This document shows positions 48,242 to 57,981 of a stretch of 64,000 nt of DNA, piece by piece (position 1 is the stretch's first letter; the number at the start of each line of letters is the position of its first letter). The position numbers and the translations under genes were made by a program. The notes beneath the pieces are model-generated. The model did not search any database. It saw nothing but the letters and a program-made list of their open reading frames with translations, and was not told the origin of the DNA. The DNA lies in the NCBI GenBank assembly GCA_019671135.1, contig JAHRHY010000014.1, positions 308,001 through 372,000 on the forward strand, read 5' to 3'. This stretch comes from Linnemannia hyalina. Its lineage: Eukaryota; Mortierellomycota; Mortierellomycetes; Mortierellales; Mortierellaceae.

Positions 48242-51200
48242 CTAAGCGCGTCGGACAAGACGGAACCCGGCAAACACGAACGGATAATTGGCCTGGTACC
48301 AGTTGCGGAAACTCCGGCGCTCCGCAATCCGGGGGTGAGTCGCCCAAGAGCCTCCCAGAACCACCATATGCTTCTCGTCAAAAAAGTCGGTCGAGTAGCC
48401 CGGGTACAGGGTCGAGGTCTTGAACCCTTCCTTGTCCAGCGGTGCGAATGTGGTAGATGTCCAGTCCCAGAGACCACCGGGGCCACTGAAATGGGAAGAG
48501 TTGGAGGAGGAGGAGGCGGTCGAGAGGGATTGGTGGTCGAGAGTGGGGTACCATTGCCGGAATCCGTAGGTCTCCAATCCGGTCTTGGGGACTGTTGCTT
48601 GTCTCAACTTGAAGGCAATCGAGAGCTCGTGCTCGGTCGGCAGCGTGTAGATGGCGCCCTGTTGAGTCGACAGCCAGGCTGCATATCCGGTAGCCTGGAT
48701 GTTGGAGCACGAGACAGGCCAAACACCCGAGACCTCCAGGGGCACGGGGCCATAGACGCTCTTGACAAAGACCTCATCGCCATCTTGAATCAACCACGAC
48801 GCAGGTGTCTTTTCGTTTCCTTGTAAAGTCTTGTTGGTGACACCAACTGCCTTCAAGTATCCCAAGAACTCGTCGTTCGTCACCTGGCGGGACTGGATCT
48901 CGAATGTCGAGGGAAGAGGGCGAGACGTAACGAAAGGGTGCTCGTTGTCCCAACCAAAGGCTGTCGTGAGGTCCTTCTTGTGAGCATCGGTCAGGTCGTC
49001 AGATTCAAGATCGTTGTGGCCGAGCGAGATGATGTCCTTGTCAAGCTGTGCAGGGTTGATCGAGAACCAGGTGGCGGGGGAGACGGTCGAAGGCGACAGT
49101 GGTTCTCCGCTTGAGAATGTGTCATCGGCAGCGCTCTTCCTGACTGCCCATGGTGCTGGGATCGAGGGAGGAGGCGCCGTGTTGGGCGACTGTGCGAGCA
49201 TGTAGATACTATGACATCAAAGCCAAAAGTAAGAATAGATTAGTACTCTGATACATGCATCCCTCGTTTTGCGCATTTTGCATCTTTTGTTTCAAATCCA
49301 TTTCATTTCTGCAGCAAGATAATACTTACATAGTCTCGAGGTGCATCGCTTCGTGCTCAAAGGCCATGAATACTATGCGAGATAGCCGACGGGTCATGGG
49401 GTAAGAGACAGGGTCGTTCAAGATCTTAAAGAGACGCTCGCGAACACGGTCCCGGAATGCAATGATACATTCGACCTCGGGCCAAGAGTCAGGCACCTCC
49501 GAGTGTGAATGGCACTGAGTGGGGTCCTCGACATCTGGGTCAATTCCACGCTCAAAGATGACACTGAAATGCGAAGGCTCCGTGAATGGCTCCTTGAGAG
49601 CTTTCGAGAGTTGAATATCGAGGAACGTAGGGATGTGTCCCAGGTAGAAAAGGAAGGGGTGTCGAAGAGCAATGGGCTTCTCGAGTAGCATGGTCGGGTG
49701 TTGGATCATTGTCATGGTGACAAGGTCCCAGGACTTCCAGAGCTCCGTCCACTCGTCCTGCGAGGGCAATGGCTCGTCGGCCACGGGGGTCTTGAAGTAA
49801 AAAGGCGTCTTCTGAACAAGGTGAAGGTCGTAACGGTTGCTGGAGCTGGTCCACTGTCCGACCTTGGTCATCTCGGTATCCTCAAACAGCTGCGTCGACT
49901 CTTGAGGAGACCACTTGTACGAGTACTCGACGTTGATGAGTTCGTCCTGCGCAAGGGCAATACGGATCTCCTCACCCGTGGAAGGGGCAGTGTAGACGAG
50001 TTCATGGGCCTCCTTGACCTGGTAGTACGCCTCGTGCCGTCCGACCTCGACATTGTACTGTGCGAAATAGCGAAACTTTTGGCGGTCGATAAAGTCTTGG
50101 CCGAGGAGGACGTTGATGTGATCCAGACCGTTCATGACAAAGTCACGCGTCACGCCCTTGGGGTCGTTATAGGCGATAGTAATCTCTTGGGCGTCGTTGC
50201 GGCGATCGATACCAATGATCCAGTTGTCGCCGACGTTGAGGGACTTGCGGTACGAGGCAAGGAAATCCTTGGCTTCCTCACGGGTGTAGTTGCCGAGGGA
50301 GGATCCCAACCAGAGAAGAGTCTTAGGGACCTCGGACCCAAAGGAACTGACAAAAGCCATGCCTTGGTCGTAGGTGCCCCAAAGTCCGGCCGTCTTGACA
50401 TTGGCGAACTGACCCAGAGACTTGAGCGACTGTGATGATGGTTGTTGGGAGGAAGGGGAGAAGGAGCAGGAAAGAGGAATGGGTGAGTGTCATGCAAGTC
50501 ATGCGCTTTGGGTCTTTCCTTTTTCTAAAAGTGGCCTCGCTCTCTAGAGCGTGAGAAAAAGGAGTGCGCAGAAAGTAACAAAAAAGTATTCATTGTAACA
50601 GCGATACCCCCTAGACATACAGGCAAGTCAAAGCCAAAAAAAATACCCGCGACAACGTAAAGGTGATGCCCTGTTCAATTGCTCATTTGCATCCGTCCCT
50701 GACCTGTCTCTTTTCTAGACGCTTGCACTCACTAAGGTGGTCCCCCGGGCCAAAAACATTGGTCTGGGGTATGTCGCACCAAGGAAAAAAAGCAGAGGTG
50801 GTTTACGCTTGGATGCATTACGCGCATCCCCATGGTATGAAAGAAAGAGCAAGTCGATCGCGACACGACGGACATTGTGCTCTCATGAATGGTTTGACCC
50901 CCCTTCGTCCATCATTTGCTAAGCTGCATGAACCTTGGACAGACCCAAGGTTCACCTTTCCTCACAAAGGAAAGTGCGCCGCCCCTCAATTTTAGAACGA
51001 AAAAAGTAAAAAAACAAGCGAAAGTTGTTCTTTGGCCGGTGGAGATACAAAAAAAGAAATGCTCTTTGATGGCGTCAAATGACGCTCCTTCGTTACTGCC
51101 TCCTCTTCTTAATCCCCGTGTCCTCTTTCTCCCTTGTGGATGGGCCAATGTTCAATAAAGCAAAAGGCTTTGGGATGTGACAGTTACCTTGGTCAGCTCG

Positions 51201-52121
51201 TCGAGCATCAGGTCGAGGGCAAAGTAGCGAATGTTCTTGCGCTTTCTCTCGAGGGCATTCAGTAACAAGACGGTCTTGCGGAGGGACCTATCATGGCATA
51301 GTAACAAACGCACGCACGCAAAACACACAGAAAAGTAAATAAATAACAATCTGCATTAGTTGTCAATGCACACAAAATACAAACAAGATCTCCGAAGGAA
51401 GAATAAACAGATTCACCTATGTGCCTTCCCCCTTGTTATCCATCCATGATTCTTCCTCTTCTTCTTCGTCCTTATCAGTCACTTACCCGGCTCCGAGCTC
51501 AACAACGACGCTGTTGTCGGGAATATGGTCGACAATCTTGTCGGCGTCGCGCTCAAGGATCTCAATCTCTTCCTGCGTGAGGTAATACTCTTGCAAGTAG
51601 GTGATCTGATCAAAGAGCTGGAGACCATAATCATCGTAAAGAACCATGGTAGGGATGGCCTTGGGGGCTCCCTCGACCACAGGCTTCAGGCTCGACAGGA
51701 TCATCTTGGGTAAATCGAAGCCTTCAGAGGACGACGGTTCCTCGATCGCTGTGCCGGTAGACTCTAGCTCCATATTGATGTTGTTGCTGCTTCCACTGCT
51801 GCTGCTGCTGGTGCTGTCCCGGTGATGGAGATGGCGATGTTCATCGAGGAGATGGACCTCGTCGGTCGGGGAGGAGACATCGGTCATGTCGTCGTGACTG
51901 TCCGAGTCAGCACTGTCCCAGGCAGCCTCAGGGTTCTCGAGGATAATGTCAAGGGGGACGACATCGACATCTGAGGCAGCAGTGGTGATGTCGGCACCGA
52001 CACAGTGAGGAGGGCTCGGGTAGTCATCTTGGTGGATCTTTTGTCTCTTGGCATCGTGAGTGAGTGATTGACGGAGGTCGATGATGGTTAGGGGCACGGT
52101 GGAAGAGTATGTAGAGGCCAT
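48242..52121 (-). CDS. EGT1: Ergothioneine synthase Egt1 (methyltransferase + sulfoxide synthase fusion)
   Basis: Bifunctional fungal enzyme: SAM-dependent trimethylation of histidine to hercynine, then iron-dependent C-S bond formation with cysteine. Exons on the minus strand: 52121-51487, 51287-51188, 50429-49330, 49208-48242 (933 residues). An N-terminal Ser/Asp/His-rich extension of about 135 residues is not part of either domain. EgtD-like methyltransferase: YDDYGLQLFDQITYLQEYYL, VVVELGAG, LGSSLGNYTREEA and DRRNDAQEI. DinB-type domain: YLGHIPTFLDIQL and AFEHEAMHLETIIYM, supplying the three expected iron-binding histidines (HEAMH is His-x3-His). FGE-sulfatase domain: PVSCSNIQATGYAAWL, GGLWDWTSTTFAP and the end GFRLVRRA. 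The intron between exons 2 and 3 is 758 nt. Ergothioneine protects spores and hyphae from oxidants; expression control is not visible here. Confidence 0.94.
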
Positions 52122-54938
52122 GTTTATATGAAGGAGGGATGTGTTTGTCTATTGTAGGGAAGGAGAGTGTGGAATAGATGTTCAATGGATGCAAAGCGAA
52201 GAGAGGTGCAGATGAATGCGTTTTCTTTGTTGTAGTTTACTGTTGAAGGTGAGAAGGAGATGAGTTTGTTGAAGAGAAGAGTGAGTGTGGGATATCGATG
52301 TCTTTTATACGAGTGAATGTGATGACGACGAATGATGTGTGTATGTGTGTTCCACGTACAGAAAGGGATTCTATGTGATCAAAACGCGAATTGGGTTGGA
52401 TTGGGATTGGACCCATCGGTCAATTAGAGGGGTCAATGGGTAGATGCGATGGTCACCGCGGTGTTCTGTTGGTCGTCGTTTGTTTGTTTGCGTCCAGCCA
52501 GTAACGAACAGCGCAGACACACTCCCCTCGCTTGCGCGGTTCATCCAATTCGCTCTCTGGCAAAGTCAACTTAGAAACGATAGTAATGCATTAGTATTCA
52601 GTTTGTCAACCTGAAAAAAAGAATACATATTCTTTTCCGCATATGCGCCTTTTCTTCAATTGTGCGCATCGTTCGTCCTCTCTTCGTGAGGGATAATTCT
52701 TGTCCTTCTCGGAACAACAACCATTAAACGCCAATTGCTCGTCCCTCCTTCCTCATTCTCGCTCTCACTCTCACTTCCTCGTTATCCTTCCCGTTACCCC
52801 TGGCATCCTGTGCCACAGGCCAGACCAGGGCTCGGCTGTTTGTTCTATTTCAGTTGAACTAGGCGCTTACCCTCATTCGTCACTCCCTCCTTCTCTTCTC
52901 TCTTCTCTTTCCCTTCTACTCTCCCTTTCTTGGGCTCCTCTGTTCGCACTCCTTTTCTACCAAATCCGAACATTGGCAATTACTGAAAACTGACGCCAGA
53001 TATCGTCACCACCTCTCAGCCTCAAGGGAATCTAAGAGCGTGATGCGAACGAACAGTGTAAGGGAAAGGACAACATTGATTTTGCTCGACCGATTTACTT
53101 CACTTCAGGCACATCTACGACCACGGACCTATCCATTTTCCTTACGCACAGCCCGGTCAAAGTGCGGTCAGTGGAGAGAAAACAACTGAAAAAAAAGGCG
53201 AGGCTGCGCATCAAGAAAGTCGTTTTCAATTGACCCGGCGCGTTCTGCTCAACTGAACTCAATAGTGTCTAAAAAAAAAGCGCCGTGTTCCTCAGTGCGT
53301 TGTTTTGACCGGGATCGAAAACCCTACTGGCTTTTGTAATTGACCCCCCTGGAAAGGTACTCTTTATTTTTGCCGCAGTAGGCACTTCGCTGTTCCAAAA
53401 GCCCCGAAAGCCGAGAAGGGGTTTGTAAGCAGCGAAGCAGCGTCTTTTATTTTTCCATGATCAACGTCAATTGCTTCTGCCTGTTTCTTCAATGTTCCTT
53501 TGACAGAGCACGCGTCAATCAGGTTGACCTTATTCACCCAATTACAATTAAACTCGTTTGAGTTTTTCCTCATTGTATGTCAAGAGCGCAGCTCCATTTA
53601 GAAGGGTGTTCATGGGCCACACCGGACTTTACTCGCCATTTATGTCATTTGCTTGCCCCGTTTGAGTTGGATGATAACCCTAGATCCATTCACCCCCTCG
53701 TAGCATAAAGAGTACATGCCAGTGCCACAAAGGAAACAAATTGACTGCGACGCCAAAATGCGATCACCCACAGCCTCTCCCCCCTCCATTCTTCCAGCCA
53801 ACGTCGCGTCTACTCGCCATTTCTAATCTTTTGCTTATCGCCTTGCACCCCTTCTAATTTTTTTTTTCCCATTCGTCCGACATACCTTCAAGAGAAAAAA
53901 AAATAAGCCTCACCATAAAAAAATTACTTCCCCCCTTGTTTCGTTCCGAACGTCGATCCTTTTCTTATTTTTCTTTTTCTTTGTTTCTTGTTTCTTTATT
54001 TATATCCGCCAGTGGTAGTGACTATCCTGTCGTTCGTCTCATCCTCGATTGGGGGGAAGTCGCTCATTCGCAGATACCCTTGTCGCTAATGACAAATATA
54101 TTGCGTACCTTTACCCTGACGCTTTATATCTCTCTCTATCTCTATCTCTATCTCTCTCCTCTCGGGTCAATGATCGATACACGCAACACGGGGAATCAGT
54201 TGTCCAACAAAAAGACGAGAAAGTATCGCGGATGCAGACAGTAAATAAAGCGCTTTCTTACCTAACAATCCCCATTTTCACCGAAGAGGGGAGTCGCATG
54301 ATAAAAAAAGTTACCATCACTGCCCCCCCCCGCCCCTCGCCTTGCCTTTGATGGAACTCCCCCCTCGGAGCGCAAACAGGGTGGGCTTCGACAATGACAA
54401 TGTAAAAGAGTTGTGTTGATTTTTGTCCGCCAAGTCGCTACATTTTTTTTTTGTTGCTATGAGGCACAATGTGGAAGAAAGGAGGTGCAGCGTTGAAGAA
54501 AGGGGGACGTATTGTTATTTCACTCATGGGGTGAGTTTTGTTCCACAATGTTGGGGCGCAAAGAGAAGATGGATAATGAGGATATGCGACAAGGGGCAGT
54601 AAGGCGGTTGAAGAAGGTGAGTATGGAGGGAGACATGTTTCGTGGTTTATTGGGGGGGAGGGTGATGATTGATGGTAACAGATGATATGAGGAAATCGAG
54701 GTGGTAGCGACAGTGGATAGTCGAGAGAAGAAGCAATGCGGTACGAGTGTATTACTGTTGAAAATGGCGAAGAAACAATGGGCACGAGCGACTGACTGAA
54801 AGGACTAGTCCTGGTCATAAGCGTATGAGTAAAGTGGAGAGAGAAGGGGGGGGGGGGGGGGGGGTATATGGTCGTTGTGGTTATTGTTGGTTGCTCGTCC
54901 TGCACGTCGCTATCCTTGTATCCTAGTTACGGACCTGA
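52122..54938. promoter_or_regulatory. 2.8-kb gene-free stretch upstream of EGT1
   Basis: The left part is the EGT1 promoter and leader. The right part is the 3' flank of the small membrane-protein gene. A G19 run is at 54846-54864 and a short TATCTC repeat at about 54127-54160. Frames such as that on the minus strand near 53364-53573 have no recognisable domain. No tRNA or repeat family could be established. Confidence 0.45.
54846..54864. repeat. G19/C19 mononucleotide run
   Basis: Nineteen G on the plus strand, just 3' of the small membrane-protein gene (which reads on the minus strand, so C19 in its 3' region). Confidence 0.9.
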
Positions 54939-55520
54939 CTAGAATCGCAGAGGTCCGTCCAGGTCTAGGGAGCGAGGGATAGGTTGTGAATTCCGTCGTT
55001 CCCGTACATTACTATTACTTGTCTGACTTTGTCCTCCTTGTCCCTCCAAACTGATATTCCCCCCCGTCCCACTTCCACCTCCAACAACCCCCCGCTCACT
55101 CTCCCCATCATCCTCTCCTACACTAACAAAGTTCCCGGGCTCCTGCTTCTTCTCCCGACCAGCCCGGTATCTCTTCAGAACCAAACCTCCAATAACCGAC
55201 AGAATGACGGCAGCCATGATGACCAACCCCCAGTTCCGCCAAGCCGACGATTTCCCACTCCCGTCGCCCGAACTCGAAGCTACAGCCGTCGGGGATCCTG
55301 AATAGTAGGGAGGAGGCGGGTTGACTCCAAAGACTGTTGTGGGCGGAGGTTTTGTGGTTGTTGTGGATGTCATGTTGATGCCTGTGGGGAAGAGGGTGAT
55401 GTTGGCTGTTTGTGAGGCTGGCATGGAGGTAATGACTCCGTTGATGGCGGCGGTGACGATGTGGGTTTCCTTTACTGGAGGCCATATTATGGATGTCACC
55501 GTCGTCTTTTCGTTTGGCAT
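54939..55520 (-). CDS. Small single-pass membrane protein, function unknown
   Basis: 193 residues without introns. The first half is Thr/Pro/Ser-rich with two N-glycosylation sites (NIT, NMT) and a PPPPYY motif. One hydrophobic helix is at about 97-115 (WGLVIMAAVILSVIGGLVL), followed at once by KRYRAGREKK. The second half is Gly/Ser-rich, acidic then basic, with an SRSL-like end. By the positive-inside rule the N-terminal half would face outside, yet there is no signal peptide in this frame. Either it is an N-out (type III) protein, or an upstream exon with the signal was missed. It resembles the mucin-like stalk proteins common in fungi only in style; I do not recognise a family. Its leader is next to a long GA/CT microsatellite. 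Confidence 0.6.
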   Translation of the reverse strand: MPNEKTTVTSIIWPPVKETHIVTAAINGVITSMPASQTANITLFPTGINMTSTTTTKPPPTTVFGVNPPPPYYSGSPTAVASSSGDGSGKSSAWRNWGLVIMAAVILSVIGGLVLKRYRAGREKKQEPGNFVSVGEDDGESERGVVGGGSGTGGNISLEGQGGQSQTSNSNVRERRNSQPIPRSLDLDGPLRF

Positions 55521-55679
55521 TTTGGATGTTGCTTTGTTCCTGGTGTGTGGTGAATGAGGTATGAGTTGTTCCTGTATGGTGGATGTAGTAGAGTGTTCCT
55601 GCTCTTTGGTGATGAGGATTGGGGTGGTGTCCTCGAATCGGCTGTTGTTGTTGTTGTTGTCTTGTAGAGTGGTTGAGAC

Positions 55680-55777
<98 letters not shown>

Positions 55778-56416
55778 TTCTTTTGCTGCCCTGAGTAAAC
55801 GGTTCACGATTGTTAGTGGTTCAGAGAGCGAACGGACTGTCTTTATGCATGTTGCAATTGGCCCACCCACTTTGAATCTAGCCTCGCACTGGGCTTGAAA
55901 AAAAAGTATCCAACAGTCTCCCCTTTTTCCATTTGACCCTGCAGAACATGCCCTTCCGTCAGTCCTCGTTCTCATACGTGACAGATTGTGAAGAGATCCA
56001 GGCACCGAGAGTACCGGATGAAAGGAGCAACAGGCAAGTCGTAACAGTGAATAATCGATTTTAAAAACTGGAATGCGGACCGTTGAAGTTCAGTCACACA
56101 AATGAAAGAACGGGTAGGCAGGCGGCACATCCAACAGTTTTGCGTGCATTGGGCACCATGGTGAGAGCGACCACCTTATCATTAAACTATCTTTCTCTCC
56201 GCTATCGCGAATGTGCTCAAGCACCTGCATCCCTGTCCAAATTTCGATAATAAGAAAACGAAACGATTTATCCGCTGGTTGACAATATACCTTCGACCCT
56301 TCAGAAAAACGGAAATGCAACTAAAGAGTTATTTAAGAATGTATTTCGAAAGGACATTATGGAGCAAAAAAAATAAGAAAAAGCGAGCAAAAGAGATAAA
56401 AACTACATCCATGAAC
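55521..56416 (-). promoter_or_regulatory. Spacer upstream of the membrane-protein gene
   Basis: Contains the GA microsatellite, then the 3' flank of the cyclophilin gene, which also reads leftwards. The large frames that cross the repeat arise from the repeat itself. Nothing else supported. Confidence 0.5.
55684..55774. repeat. (GA)n microsatellite, about 45 units
   Basis: Uninterrupted GA dinucleotides over about 90 nt (CT on the minus strand), about 165 nt upstream of the ATG of the small membrane-protein gene and probably in its leader or promoter. Confidence 0.95.
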
Positions 56417-57361
56417 CTATTGGAGACGCCCACATCCAATGACGGTAATGGCCTGGATAGGTCTCTCCTCCTCGTCCGTTGGGATCTTGTTCAACTTGTC
56501 CAACAGCGCAAACCCGTCCACACAGATCTCATGCCCGCTCGAGTCCCGTGGCGACGACCCATCCTCTCCTCCCGCTCCTGTTGAATCACCAGAATCCTCA
56601 ACAACTTCTCCAAAGGCAACATACCCCCCCTCCAACGCCTTGGTCCACCTAGGCCCCTCGCCCAGCGTCAAAAAGAACTGCGACCCATTTGTGTTCTTCC
56701 CCCGGTTAGCCATCGCCAACACTCCCGCCTTCTTGAACGCCCCCTTCCTCAACCCATGTCGCTCATCCGCAAACGGCTTCGGGTTCTCGATACTCGGCAA
56801 CGACGAATGACCCCCTGCTCCATTATTCTTCGTGAAATCCCCTCCCTGCAGGATATGGTCCTTGACGAGCCTGAAGAACCGGGTGTTGACATAGGTGGCT
56901 TCTTGGACTTTTGCGGTATAGGTCGATTCAATGAAATTGAGAAAGTTTTGACAGGTTTTGGGGCATCCTGCGGTGTCGAGGGAGAGGATGAGGCGGCCAC
57001 CAGGGAGGGGGACGGGTTGTGTGAGGGTGATGGAGCCGCCTTGAGTGAGGACTGGGATAGAGTCGTAGATCTCTTGGAGGTTTTGAAGGTCTTCGGGTTC
57101 GAGTTCTTGGAGGGATCGGCCAGAGTATCCGTAGAGCGAGCCGTGTGTTGTGAAGAATGCCTGTCCTCGGCGATAGCTATTTTTTTTATATGTGATACGG
57201 AAGGACGGGAGAGGTATGTTCGTTAGGATAGTAAGGAGGTTGTACTTTAAGGGGGAAAAAAGGAAAAGGAATGCACCTTACAGATCCCATGAGGTGGCCT
57301 TGAACTCTTGGTCACCAATCTCGATGTCGAGGTAGACGAGGGTATTCTTGTCGTTTGTCAT
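56417..57361 (-). CDS. Cyclophilin-type peptidyl-prolyl isomerase with N-terminal extension
   Basis: Two minus-strand exons, 57361-57282 and 57176-56417, give 279 residues. The cyclophilin domain starts near residue 85 (GGRLILSLDTAGCPKTCQNF). It carries TYVNTRFFRLVKDHILQGGDF and the active-site stretch NRGKNTNGSQFFLTLG, and closes ITVIGCGRLQ. The usual FHR of the active site is replaced by TRFFRLV, so the catalytic Arg lies in RFFRLV. Before it is an extension of about 84 residues (VYLDIEIGDQEFKATSW..., THGSLYGYSGRSLQELEPED) reminiscent of PPIL6-like cyclophilins, but I cannot confirm that. A loop insertion rich in Gly/Ser/Asp (EDSGDSTGAGGEDGSSP) sits late in the domain. Probably a protein-folding or complex-assembly factor; location unknown. 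Confidence 0.83.
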
Positions 57362-57885
57362 TCCGTCCTGTTGTTGTTGTTGTTGTTGTTATTGAGAGAG
57401 ATAGAGAGTGTAAAGCTTAATGAAGGGAGAAGAAGAAAAAAAAATAGATGGAGAACAAAGAAGGAAGGTGATTTCGAAAGTGAATCAACCTTTGTTTTTT
57501 AAAGTGGGTCGCTTTGTCAGTCTCCGCTCGTCTCGTAATTGCAATTGTCCAATGACCTCATTCATACCTTGTCGTCACCATGGTCGCACAAGAAAACAAA
57601 AGCAAGCGTCATGCATTATCGCATTATCGCAAGCAAAAGACGGCCAGCATTTGAATGCCATGCAAGGGATAAATGATGTTGGCAAAGAGATCTTTTTCCA
57701 TCTCCTTCTTGGTCATCGTACATGCATGCCCAAAGGCATATTATATCAATCAGACAATCGCGTTCGATCTTTGTCTGTAACATCCGCTTGATGGTTTGTT
57801 TCAAGGGTCCAGAAATCCTTTGCAATGTTACTCCTTTATTCCTCTTCATGTGAGTATTTGCAATGCCAAAGATATGATTCACCTA

Positions 57886-57916
<31 letters not shown>

Positions 57917-57981
57917 ACCTACCCCTGCTAACCTTCCTCCCTCTTTCGTCGTCATCACCCCTCCCTCCCCCTTCTCACTCC
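57362..57981 (-). promoter_or_regulatory. Spacer: cyclophilin promoter and IFRD 3' end
   Basis: Both flanking genes run leftwards. A TTG/CAA triplet repeat is at about 57369-57389 and a CT repeat at 57890-57915. No coding frame supported. Confidence 0.5.

Noticed and set aside
53364..53573. 69-codon minus-strand frame in the gap upstream of EGT1
   Set aside because: Readable as protein but short, with no domain, splice context or neighbour support.
55496..56005. 169-codon frame crossing the GA repeat
   Set aside because: Most of it is the Ser-Leu translation of the CT microsatellite.
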